64,000 nt of DNA from Curtobacterium flaccumfaciens (GTDB lineage Bacteria; Actinomycetota; Actinomycetes; Actinomycetales; Microbacteriaceae). The stretch covers positions 434,001-498,000 of the forward strand of contig NZ_SNVW01000001.1 in NCBI RefSeq assembly GCF_004361695.1, written 5' to 3'. Position numbers and translations under genes: made by a program. Positions 1-7,459 of the stretch are shown here, one piece after another. How positions within the stretch are numbered: position 1 is the first letter of the stretch; every line of letters begins with the position of its first letter. The notes beneath the pieces were generated by a model. The model was not told the DNA's origin and ran no database searches. It saw only the letters and a program-made list of their open reading frames with translations.

Positions 1-1250
1 GTGACCGAGATCGTCGCCAGCGGCATGATCGGCTGGGCCTCGTCGTCGCGGTTGACGTCGAGGGCCCGGGCGAGGACCGCGATGGACTCGATCGCGGCGA
101 CCGGTGAGGCCTCGCGGCGACCGAGCACGTCGAGCGCCGCGTCGTCGAGCCCGGCGAACGTGTCCGCCTCGGTCGACATGGCCGCGAGCTCCTGCAGGTC
201 GTTCCGCACCGACTCGAGGTCGGACGCGGCGAACCGGAACGCGATCGCGTCGATGCCGCGCTGGAACCCGTACGTGACGTCACCGAGCGGTTCGCCGCGC
301 TGCACCTGGTCGCGTGCCCGGTCGACGACCGCCTCGGCCTCGTCCAGGGCACCGAGCACCCGCGGGTCGGTCTCGGTCTCGCGGGCCCGGGCGAGGAGCT
401 TCCGCGAGGTCTTGATGGTCCGGGCCACCGAGGCCTCGACCTCGCGCACGTAGCGGGTGACGCCGAGCTGCATGAGCGCCTCGCGCCGGAGGACGGCGTT
501 CGACCCGCAGAAGAACGCGGCGTTCCAGCCGTCCTTCGACTGCTGGATCGGCCCGTAGAAGAGCGGCGCCTGGCTGCCGAGGAGGTCGGCGTCCGGCACG
601 TTCTCGAACCACTGCGGTGTCTGCACGAGCGCCATCCGGGGGTCCTTGAAGTACCCGAGCGTCCGGTCGAGGATCGACCGGTCCGGCACCTGGTCGGCGT
701 CGAGGATGAGCAGGAACTCCCCCTGGGTCGCGAGCAGCGCGTTGTTGAGGTTGCCAGCCTTCGCGTGCCGGGGCCGATCGACCCAGTCCGCGCCGCGGGT
801 GATGACCCCGATGCCGAGCGACTCCGCCGCGGCCCGCATCTCGGGACGGTCGCCGTCGTCGAGGATCCACGTCTCGTGCGGGTGCGAGATCGCCTTCGCC
901 GCGCGCGCGGTCCGGACGACCAGCTCGACGGGCTCGTTGTAGGTCGTGATGAAGACGTCGACCGTGACGTCCGGCGACGGCTTCGTCGGCGGCTCACCGC
1001 GCTCCCGGAGCCGCCACGCGCCGAACGCGAAGAGCAGGGAGTCGATGACGCTGTACGTCTCGGCGAGGATGAGCGGCACCGCGATCCACCACGAGTGCCA
1101 GTTCACCGAGGCGGCCCACCGCCACACGACGTAGTTCACGCCGGCGAGCGAGGCGAGCAGCGCGACGGTCCGCACCGTCACGAGCCGCCGCCGGGACGTC
1201 CCGGTGGTGAGACGGCGCTGGTCGCGGCGGCTGAGGTCGACGGCGGTCAC
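1..1250 (-). CDS. Cellulose-synthase-like glycosyltransferase family 2, partial (3' end beyond window)
   Basis: Processive family 2 glycosyltransferase of the BcsA type, expected in the cell membrane, polymerising a sugar from a nucleotide-activated donor into an exopolysaccharide. The 417 residues visible begin with a basic N-terminus and two predicted membrane segments (about 24-46 and 53-78). The GT-A core follows: TYNEP at 103, donor-binding DDG at 131-133, HAKAGNLN at 162 and the metal-binding DAD at 184-186. A charged stretch of over 100 residues follows DAD. The TED and QxxRW acceptor motifs would lie beyond the left edge, so the product sugar cannot be named. GTG at 1250 is the only start after an in-frame stop at 1308-1310, with GGAG 7 bases ahead; it overlaps the stop of a possible 15-codon leader ORF. 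Confidence 0.88.
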   Translation of the reverse strand, partial: MTAVDLSRRDQRRLTTGTSRRRLVTVRTVALLASLAGVNYVVWRWAASVNWHSWWIAVPLILAETYSVIDSLLFAFGAWRLRERGEPPTKPSPDVTVDVFITTYNEPVELVVRTARAAKAISHPHETWILDDGDRPEMRAAAESLGIGVITRGADWVDRPRHAKAGNLNNALLATQGEFLLILDADQVPDRSILDRTLGYFKDPRMALVQTPQWFENVPDADLLGSQAPLFYGPIQQSKDGWNAAFFCGSNAVLRREALMQLGVTRYVREVEASVARTIKTSRKLLARARETETDPRVLGALDEAEAVVDRARDQVQRGEPLGDVTYGFQRGIDAIAFRFAASDLESVRNDLQELAAMSTEADTFAGLDDAALDVLGRREASPVAAIESIAVLARALDVNRDDEAQPIMPLATISV

Positions 1251-1294
1251 CGGGCGGCTCCGGCCGCGGGGTCGCCGAACGTGCTGCGTCGCAA
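1247..1294 (-). CDS. Possible 15-codon leader peptide ahead of the glycosyltransferase
   Basis: A perfect AGGAGG (1300-1305, minus strand) lies 5 bases before TTG at 1294, opening a 15-codon ORF (MRRSTFGDPAAGAAR). Its TGA (1249-1247) overlaps the glycosyltransferase GTG (1250-1248) as GTGA. The site is the best Shine-Dalgarno sequence in this gap and matches the translational coupling used elsewhere in the window. It could be a real coupling leader or chance. No family is recognised. Confidence 0.25.
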   Translation of the reverse strand: MRRSTFGDPAAGAAR

Positions 1295-1530
1295 GCGTGC
1301 CTCCTGATCACCGGGCCCCCGGCCACCGCGCGCGCCCGAGGGGTTGGTTCCGTCCGGGCGTCGGCTCCGGGGTGCGGACGCGTCGGTCGTGCGCTCGGGT
1401 CGTCGGGTCGGCCAGGGCGTCCCGACCTGTCTACCGCACGTCGGCCCCGCTCGTCAGGCAGCGCGCTCTGCGGCGAGTCAGGCGTACGGCGCGGCCCGGC
1501 CCGGCCCGGCCCGACCCGGCGCGCTCCCGC

Positions 1531-2340
1531 TCAGTCGAACGTCGCGGTGAAGCCGGCGTCGGACGCGAGCCGGGCGACGACCTCGTCGAAGTAGGCCGCG
1601 CCGTCCGAGACCGACCCGACGAAGTGTCCGAACAGCTCGAACGAGATCGTCCCGAACACCGTCGTCCACGCCATCAGGGTCCGGACGAGGACCTCCTCCG
1701 GCAGGTCGAGGCCGAGCGCGCGCAGGGTGGCGACCCCGTCGGCGACGGCCGAGCCGACCGCCCCGGGTGCCGCCGTCGGCGCGGACGGTGATCCGTGCCT
1801 CCCGGCAAACGGATGCGCGACCGAGCGTGCGTCCGCGACCGAGCGCGCGTCCACGTCCGCGCGTGCCTCCACGTCCGAGCGCGCCTCCACGTCCGTCCGC
1901 GCCGCCGCGACCGCGTCCGCGACGACCCGGACGATCGCCAGCGTGGTGCGCGTCGCCGGCTCGACCGTCTCGCGCGGCGCGACGTACCCCGGCACGGGCG
2001 AGCCGAACAGCAGCGCGAAGTCGCCCGGGTGTGTGATCGACCACGTCCGGATCGCGCGGCACACCGCGACCCAGCGTCGACCGGGTTCCGGTCCGGCGGC
2101 GGCGTCGGCGGCCTCGACCGCCGCCCCCAGCTCGTCGTAGTCGGCGACGAGGAGCGCGGTGAGCAGGTCGTCGCGGCTCGGGAAGTACCGGTACACGGCC
2201 GAGGACACCAGCCCGACGTCGCGGGCGACCGCGCGCAGGCTGAGCTGGGAGGGCCCCTCGGCCGTCAGCCGTGCGCGTGCGGCGGCGAGGATGCCGTCCT
2301 GCACGGTGCGTCGTGCGAGCTCGCGAGCCGTCGGTGCCAT
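1531..2340 (-). CDS. TetR/AcrR family regulator with repeat-bearing ligand domain
   Basis: DNA-binding repressor of 269 residues. The N-terminal helix-turn-helix is clear (LSLRAVARDVGLVSSAVYRYFPSRDDLL, split around residue 45), followed by a C-terminal domain of the WHG type (FALLFGSPVPGY; AWTTVFGTISFELFGHF). Between these halves the DNA holds five 18-base tandem units (1819-1908) giving a DVEARS-like hexapeptide repeat, absent from ordinary family members and probably a flexible loop. ATG at 2340 is preferred over an upstream in-frame ATG at 2406 because it matches the normal TetR N-terminus. It is divergent from the epimerase gene at 2499, and two operator-like inverted repeats lie between them, so it probably represses both. 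Confidence 0.88.
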   Translation of the reverse strand: MAPTARELARRTVQDGILAAARARLTAEGPSQLSLRAVARDVGLVSSAVYRYFPSRDDLLTALLVADYDELGAAVEAADAAAGPEPGRRWVAVCRAIRTWSITHPGDFALLFGSPVPGYVAPRETVEPATRTTLAIVRVVADAVAAARTDVEARSDVEARADVDARSVADARSVAHPFAGRHGSPSAPTAAPGAVGSAVADGVATLRALGLDLPEEVLVRTLMAWTTVFGTISFELFGHFVGSVSDGAAYFDEVVARLASDAGFTATFD

Positions 2341-2360
2341 GACGTCCACCCTGCCACGAG

Positions 2361-2392
2361 AGAGCACTGCACACAAATGCGAGCAGTGCTCT
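2361..2392. promoter_or_regulatory. Operator-like inverted repeat (TetR/epimerase intergenic)
   Basis: AGAGCACTGC (2361-2370) and its exact reverse complement (2383-2392) are separated by 12 bases. The same 10-mer recurs in the second palindrome at 2426-2444, which supports both being binding sites of the adjacent TetR. Confidence 0.6.
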
Positions 2393-2425
2393 TGCGGATG
2401 CGACACAACCGGTGCATGCTCACTG

Positions 2426-2444
2426 CAGAGAGCACTGCTCTCTG
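2426..2444. promoter_or_regulatory. Second operator-like palindrome before the epimerase gene
   Basis: CAGAGAGC-ACT-GCTCTCTG is a perfect 8-base-arm palindrome about 55 bases before the epimerase start. It contains AGAGCACTGC, the half-site of the neighbouring inverted repeat. Confidence 0.6.
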
Positions 2445-2498
2445 AGAGGAAAACACGACCACGACCAGGACGCGACCAGTCCGAGGAAGCAGGAACCC

Positions 2499-3428
2499 AT
2501 GTCCCAGCACCACGTCATCGTCGGCGCCGGTCCGGTGGGCCGGCACGTCGCCGCCCTCCTCACCGAGCGCGGCGACCGCGTCACCGTCGTCACCCGGTCC
2601 GGCCGTGACACCGGCCTGCCCGGCGTGCAGCACGTCGCACTGGACGCCTCCGACGCGACGGCGCTCACCCGGGTCACGGAGAGCGCCGCGGTCCTGCACA
2701 ACTGCGCGAACCCCGGCGACTACACGCAGTGGGAGCGGGTCTGGCCACCGCTGGCGGACGCGCTCCTCACCACCGCCGAGCGCACCGGCGCCACCTACGC
2801 CATCACCGGCAACCTCTACCCGTACGGCCCCGTCGACGGTCCGATGCACCCAGGGCTGCCGGACGCCGCGACCGACCACAAGGGAGTCCTCCGAGCACGC
2901 CTCTGGGCCGACGCCCGCGCCGCCCACGAGGCCGGCCGCCTCCGCGCCGTCGAGGTCCGCGCGGCCGACTACGTCGGACCCGGCATCGGCGACAACGGCC
3001 ACGTCACCCGCGTGCTCCCCGCCGCGCTGCGGGGCAAGGCGGTGACGATGATCGGCCGGACCGACCTCCCGCACAGCTTCACGGACGTGCTCGACGTCGC
3101 CCGCACGCTCGTCGCGGCCGCCGACGACCAGGGGTCGCACGGGCGCACCTGGATCGTGCCGAGCAACGAGCCGCGGTCGCAGCGGCAGGCGGTGACGGAG
3201 ATGCTCGCCACCGCCGGCCGGCCGCCGGTCACCGTCCGGCGCCTGCCCGTCGGCGCGCTCCGGGCGCTCGGCCTGGTCGCACCGATGCCGCGCGAACTCG
3301 CCGAGATGGGCTACCAGTGGACGGCGCCGTACGTCGTCGACGACCGCGAGAGCCGAGCGCGGTTCGGCATCGAGCCGACGCCGTGGGACGAGGTCTGCCG
3401 ACGCACGGTCGCCGGACTGGCCGTGTGA
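2499..3428 (+). CDS. NAD-dependent epimerase/dehydratase-type oxidoreductase
   Basis: Cytoplasmic Rossmann protein of 309 residues. The N-terminal VIVGAGPVGRHVAALL is the dinucleotide-binding turn. NLYPYGPVDGPM and the HSFTDVLDVARTLV segment resemble extended SDR/NmrA-like sugar-nucleotide epimerases. The substrate cannot be read from sequence. ATG at 2499 follows GAGGAAGCAGGAA; an upstream in-frame ATG at 2412 would run through the operator palindrome and is not used. Divergent from the TetR at 2340 and probably its main target. It ends just before a perfect 42-base palindrome. Confidence 0.87.
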   Translation: MSQHHVIVGAGPVGRHVAALLTERGDRVTVVTRSGRDTGLPGVQHVALDASDATALTRVTESAAVLHNCANPGDYTQWERVWPPLADALLTTAERTGATYAITGNLYPYGPVDGPMHPGLPDAATDHKGVLRARLWADARAAHEAGRLRAVEVRAADYVGPGIGDNGHVTRVLPAALRGKAVTMIGRTDLPHSFTDVLDVARTLVAAADDQGSHGRTWIVPSNEPRSQRQAVTEMLATAGRPPVTVRRLPVGALRALGLVAPMPRELAEMGYQWTAPYVVDDRESRARFGIEPTPWDEVCRRTVAGLAV

Positions 3429-3429
3429 C

Positions 3430-3471
3430 GGACGGGAGGCACGGTGCGGGCCCGCACCGTGCCTCCCGTCC
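3430..3471. terminator. Bidirectional hairpin terminator, GGAGGCACGGTGC family (copy 1)
   Basis: A perfect 21-base-arm palindrome with no loop bases sits between the convergent epimerase (ends 3428) and secreted-protein (ends 3485) genes. There is no U-tract. It is copy 1 of a hairpin family found eight times in the window. Confidence 0.8.
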
Positions 3472-3484
3472 GCCCGTGGTCCGG

Positions 3485-4807
3485 TCAGATCACCAGCAGG
3501 CGCGTGAACTGTCCGGTGCTGAGCTGCTGCGCGACGCCACCGGCGGCCGGCAGGCGCCAGAGCCCGGGGGTCGCGCCGGAGGCGACGTCGATGAACACGT
3601 CGCCGGCGGCGTCGGCGGCGCCGACGTGCGTGCCGCGGCCCTCACTGGTGACGCCGCTCGTCGTCCGGTCCACGATCGTGCCGTCGAGCGCCCGCGAGAA
3701 CAGGTGCCGGACCGTCTTGTCGGCCTGGCAGCCCGTCGGGCTGGCGTCGGCGGGTGCCGCGCACCACCCCTCGGACTGGGCGAGCAGGAACGACTGGTCG
3801 TTCGTCGCCGCGTACTCGAACGCGAGACGCGTGACCCCGTCGACCAGGGTCGACGTGCCGGCCGGCAGCGCCTGCCAGTACGACGCACCGGACGCGCCCG
3901 TGGACCAGTAGTCGAAGTACAGGGTGCCGGAACCGTCGGCCAGCAGCGCAGCGAACGTCGCGTACGCGGGCTGCTGGACGGTGCGGGTCGTCTTCGTACC
4001 GTTCGGCGCCACGCTCACGACCGTGGCGGCCGTCTGCATCGGGGCCGCAGCGGTGAAGGCCGAGACGGTGCCGTCACGGCCGACCGCCCACGCCGTGCCC
4101 GCTGAGGGGATGATCGCCACGGGGGCGCCACCAGCGACCGGGAGCTTCGTGACCGCACCGGACACCGAGTCGACCCAGTACAGGTTGCCGGCGACGTCGG
4201 AGCGCAGATCAACGGAGAGGTGCAGGCCGGTCGCGATCGTCCGGGAGGCGCTGCCGTCTGCCGGGTACATCACGATCGAGGTGCGGTCGGCCGAGGGCAC
4301 GAACACGTCGCCCACGTCGTCCGCCGTGTAGCCGGCGCCGTTCGGGGCGACCGTCTTCGGGGTCCCGGTGCCGGTCGTCGGGTACCGCACGACGGCGCCG
4401 CTGCCGTCGAGGGCGAACAGGGACTGGACCGTCCGCACCGAGGTCGGGGCGGTGTACCGCACCGCGACGGCGGGGCCGTTGCCCCGTGCGCCGACGGCAC
4501 GGACGCTGAACGTGTAGCGCGTGCTCGGCGTCAGCGCGCCGAACCGGTCGGAGCGGGCCGGCGCGGGCAGGCGGTCGACACCCTGGTCCGGCTGTCGCTC
4601 GGCCGGTGTGACGGTGACACGCCACCCGGTGACCTTCGCACCCGACTTCGGTGCGGCCCAGGTCACGGTCGCGCTGTCGGCGGCTCCGGTGACCGTGACG
4701 GAGGTCGGTGCGCCGGGCACCGACGAAGAGGGAGCCGCCACGGCCGGCGACACTCCCCCGATGACGAGCGCCACCGCGGCTGCGGCGGTGACCAAGGCTC
4801 TGTACAC
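3485..4807 (-). CDS. Secreted protein with fibronectin type III domain and propeller-like repeats
   Basis: Exported 440-residue protein. A Sec signal peptide (MYRALVTAAAAVALVIGGVSPAVAAP) is followed by an FN3 domain (about 30-130: PGAPTSVTV, TPSTRYTFSVRAV). The C-terminal 300 residues hold repeated strands such as GNLYWVDSVSGAVTKLPVAG and GTLYFDYWSTG, which look like a YWTD/NHL-type beta-propeller. Function is unknown; FN3 plus propeller suggests binding of a surface or cell-wall ligand. The GTG start at 4807 (GGGGAC ahead) places the signal peptide at the N-terminus; a longer in-frame extension upstream runs through a terminator hairpin and is rejected. Confidence 0.82.
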   Translation of the reverse strand: MYRALVTAAAAVALVIGGVSPAVAAPSSSVPGAPTSVTVTGAADSATVTWAAPKSGAKVTGWRVTVTPAERQPDQGVDRLPAPARSDRFGALTPSTRYTFSVRAVGARGNGPAVAVRYTAPTSVRTVQSLFALDGSGAVVRYPTTGTGTPKTVAPNGAGYTADDVGDVFVPSADRTSIVMYPADGSASRTIATGLHLSVDLRSDVAGNLYWVDSVSGAVTKLPVAGGAPVAIIPSAGTAWAVGRDGTVSAFTAAAPMQTAATVVSVAPNGTKTTRTVQQPAYATFAALLADGSGTLYFDYWSTGASGASYWQALPAGTSTLVDGVTRLAFEYAATNDQSFLLAQSEGWCAAPADASPTGCQADKTVRHLFSRALDGTIVDRTTSGVTSEGRGTHVGAADAAGDVFIDVASGATPGLWRLPAAGGVAQQLSTGQFTRLLVI

Positions 4808-4931
4808 GTGCGTCCCCTGTTCGTTCCCGCGGCTCGGGCGTCGCGGCTCCGGGTATCCCACCACCGATGGTGTCCCCGCAGGGGCCCCGACACCGATCGT
4901 GCGGTCCACCGTGCGCCATCCCGCAACGACG

Positions 4932-4971
4932 GACGGGAGGCACGGTGCCAGCTGGCACCGTGCCTCCCGTC
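4932..4971. terminator. Hairpin terminator, GGAGGCACGGTGC family (copy 2)
   Basis: A perfect 40-base palindrome centred on AGCT lies downstream of the helicase stop codon and upstream of the secreted-protein gene, both on the minus strand. It has the same stem as copy 1. Confidence 0.75.
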
Positions 4972-4979
4972 GGTCGTCG

Positions 4980-5036
4980 TTCGCGTCAGCTTGCTCGGGT
5001 GAGTTCGCGTGAGCTTGCTCGCGTGAGTTCGCGTCA
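4980..5036. repeat. 24-base tandem repeat at the helicase 3' end
   Basis: Two units of a 24-base sequence beginning TTCGCGTCAGCTTGCTCG (4980-5003, 5004-5027) plus a partial third that runs into the helicase stop codon (5034-5036). Units differ at two positions. Probably slippage or duplication; no coding role is seen. Confidence 0.7.
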
Positions 5037-6839
5037 GCGGCGGGGCTTGCGCTCCGGACGGTCGTCTCGGTCACGGTCACGGTCGTCGCGGTCGAAGCGA
5101 CGCCCACCGCCGCCACCGCCCCGGCGGTCCGGCTTGATCTCGATGAGCTTGCCGCTGATCCGGGTGTCCGTCAGGCGGTCGAGCACGCCGCCGTCCATGT
5201 CGGCCGGCAGCTCCACGATCGAGAAGTCCGGCTGGATGCGGATCGCGCCGAAGTCGTCGCGGCGCAGGCCGCCCTCGTTCGCGAGCGCGCCGACGATCTG
5301 GCGCGGCTCCACGCGGTGCCGACGGCCGACCTCGATGCGGTACGCGGTCATCGGCTGCGAGCGGCGCGGGCCACGGTCCGGTCGGTCGCCGCGGTCGGAG
5401 CGTCCGCCACGGTCGTCGTCGCGGTCACGGCGGTCGCTGCTGCGTCCGTCGCGGTCGACGCGGTTCCGCAGCTCGTCGGCCTTCGGGTCGAGCAGCAGCG
5501 GGTCTGCGCCCTGCGCAACGACCGCCAGCGCGGCGGCGACGTCGTCGGCCGGCACGTCGTGGTGGTCGACGTAGTGCGCGATGATGTCGCGGAACGCGGT
5601 GATCCGGTCCTGCTGCTCGAGCGCCGCGGTGATGGCGTCGTCGAAGCGCGTCAGGCGGGTCTCGTTGACGTCCTCGATCGTCGGCAGCTGCATCTGCGTG
5701 AGCGGCTGCTTGGTGTGCCGCTCGATCGCGGACAGCAGGCGGCGCTCACGCGGGGTGACGAAGCTGATCGAGTCGCCCGAGCGGCCGGCGCGGCCGGTGC
5801 GGCCGATGCGGTGCACGTAGGACTCGATGTCGACGGGGATGTCGTAGTTCACGACGTGCGTGATCCGGTCGACGTCGAGACCGCGGGCCGCGACATCGGT
5901 GGCGACGAGGATGTCGAGCTTGCCGGACTTCAGCTGGTTCACGGTGCGCTCGCGCTGGGCCTGGGCGACGTCACCGGAGATCGCGGCGGCGGCGTACCCG
6001 CGGGCGCGGAGCTTCTCGGCGAGGGTCTCGGTCTCGCTCTTCGTGCGGACGAAGATGATCATGCCCTCGAAGTCCTCGACCTCGAGGATGCGGGTGAGCG
6101 CGTCGACCTTCTGCGGGTACGACACCATGAGGTAGCGCTGCGTGATGTTCGCGGCGGTCTTCGTCTTGGTCTTGACGGTGATCTCGGCCGGGTCGTTGAG
6201 GTACTGCTGCGAGATGCGGCGGATCTGCGCGGGCATCGTCGCCGAGAACAGCGCGACCTGCTTGTCGTCCGGCGTCTCGGCGAGGATCGTCTCGACGTCC
6301 TCGGCGAAGCCCATCTTGAGCATCTCGTCGGCCTCGTCGAGCACGAGGTACTTCAGCTGCGACAGGTCGAGGGTGCCCTTGGCGATGTGGTCCATGATGC
6401 GACCGGGGGTACCGACCACGACGTCGACGCCACGGCGGAGGGCGGACAGCTGCACGCCGTAGGCCTGGCCGCCGTAGACGGGCAGCACGTGCACGTGCTT
6501 CATGTGGGAGGCGAACTGCTCGAACGCCTCGCAGACCTGCAGCGCGAGCTCGCGGGTCGGGGACAGCACGAGGGCCTGCGGCACCTTGGCGCCGGCCTCC
6601 ATGCGGGACAGGATGGGCAGCGCGAAGGCCGCGGTCTTGCCCGTTCCGGTCTGCGCGAGGCCGACGACGTCGCGCCCCTCGAGCAGCGTCGGGATGGTCG
6701 CCTCCTGGATGGCGGAGGGCGTCTCGTAGCCGATGTCCTTGACGGCCTTGAGCACCGCGTCGCTCAGGCCGAGGTCGGCGAAGGTCACCACGGGCCCCTC
6801 GTCGGCGGTCTCGGTGGTGGTAACGGTGTCCGTGCTCAT
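5034..6839 (-). CDS. deaD: DEAD-box ATP-dependent RNA helicase with DbpA-like C-terminal domain
   Basis: Cytoplasmic RNA helicase of 601 residues involved in ribosome assembly or cold-shock mRNA handling. Motifs in order: F20 and Q45 of the Q motif, AQTGTGKT (62-69), PTRELALQ, TPGRI, VLDEADEML, FSATMP, then the helicase C domain with VATDVAARGLDVDRI and HRIGRTGRAG. After about residue 430 comes a low-complexity Arg/Asp spacer, a DbpA/CsdA-type RNA-binding domain (YRIEVGRRHRVEPRQIVGAL) and an RGG-like tail (RRGGGGGGRRFDRDDRDRDR). ATG at 6839 gives MSTDTVTTTE and a normal family length. Monocistronic, followed by hairpin copy 2. Confidence 0.93.
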   Translation of the reverse strand: MSTDTVTTTETADEGPVVTFADLGLSDAVLKAVKDIGYETPSAIQEATIPTLLEGRDVVGLAQTGTGKTAAFALPILSRMEAGAKVPQALVLSPTRELALQVCEAFEQFASHMKHVHVLPVYGGQAYGVQLSALRRGVDVVVGTPGRIMDHIAKGTLDLSQLKYLVLDEADEMLKMGFAEDVETILAETPDDKQVALFSATMPAQIRRISQQYLNDPAEITVKTKTKTAANITQRYLMVSYPQKVDALTRILEVEDFEGMIIFVRTKSETETLAEKLRARGYAAAAISGDVAQAQRERTVNQLKSGKLDILVATDVAARGLDVDRITHVVNYDIPVDIESYVHRIGRTGRAGRSGDSISFVTPRERRLLSAIERHTKQPLTQMQLPTIEDVNETRLTRFDDAITAALEQQDRITAFRDIIAHYVDHHDVPADDVAAALAVVAQGADPLLLDPKADELRNRVDRDGRSSDRRDRDDDRGGRSDRGDRPDRGPRRSQPMTAYRIEVGRRHRVEPRQIVGALANEGGLRRDDFGAIRIQPDFSIVELPADMDGGVLDRLTDTRISGKLIEIKPDRRGGGGGGRRFDRDDRDRDRDDRPERKPRR

Positions 6840-6886
6840 GCGCAAACGGTATCTCGAATACGCCGTCAGCAGTGACGGTCGGGTCC

Positions 6887-7363
6887 TCAGGCCGACTCGC
6901 CCCGGGCCGCGGCACCGATGCCGAGCACGGTGTCGGCGCGGTCGTTGAGGCGGGCGAGGAGACCGGCGAGGGTGTGCAGTTCCGCCGTCGCGAAGGCCTG
7001 GGTGAGGTCGTCGAACACCTCGGCACCGGCGACGTCGAGCGTGTCGAGCAGCTTCCGGCCCGCGGGTGCGATCGACACCAGGCTGGCGCGGCCGTCGGCA
7101 GGGTCCGGCTCGGTGCCGAGGTACCCGGACTCTACGAGCGACGCCACCCGGCGGCTGATCACCGGACGGGAGAGCCCCGTGGCGTCGGCGATGGCCATCG
7201 AGCGCACCGCGCCGAAGTGGTCGACCGCGCGAAGGATCACCCGTGCCGTGGGGTCGAGGCCACCGCGGGACTCGATGAGCGACGACCGAAGGGTCTGCCG
7301 CACCCACAGGCGGTCGAGCTGGGCGCGGAGGAGCCGTTCGGCGTCGTCCCGGTCGTCGGTCAC
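6887..7363 (-). CDS. MarR family transcriptional regulator
   Basis: Winged-helix dimeric repressor of 158 residues. The recognition region ATGLSRPVISRRVASLVESGYLGTEPDPADGRAS contains the MarR wing DxRxx signature (DPADGRAS). Divergent from the DHA2 efflux gene, with a TTGCTT-N5-AAGCAA palindrome between them that overlaps the efflux promoter, so it probably represses the pump and itself. GTG at 7363 is chosen because the region upstream has no earlier plausible start in normal MarR length. A second regulator (TetR, 9717) lies at the far end of the pump gene. Confidence 0.88.
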   Translation of the reverse strand: MTDDRDDAERLLRAQLDRLWVRQTLRSSLIESRGGLDPTARVILRAVDHFGAVRSMAIADATGLSRPVISRRVASLVESGYLGTEPDPADGRASLVSIAPAGRKLLDTLDVAGAEVFDDLTQAFATAELHTLAGLLARLNDRADTVLGIGAAARGESA

Positions 7364-7389
7364 GCCGTCAGCGTACTGGGCAGATTTAG

Positions 7390-7418
7390 TTGCTTGCTGG
7401 AAGCAATAGATGTAGCGT
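7390..7418 (+). promoter_or_regulatory. MarR operator overlapping the efflux promoter
   Basis: TTGCTT (7390-7395), 5 bases, AAGCAA (7401-7406) form a palindrome. Its left arm is also a plausible -35, 17 bases from TAGCGT (7413-7418) as -10. Operator and promoter therefore coincide, the usual geometry for repression of the efflux gene at 7460. Confidence 0.6.
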
Positions 7419-7459
7419 TGCGCGGTCTGCAAAGTTACACAGCACGAAAAAGGAGTTCG

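Noticed and set aside
4980-5036. Possible small CRISPR-like array
   Set aside because: Only two and a third direct units with no spacers; it is a short tandem repeat.
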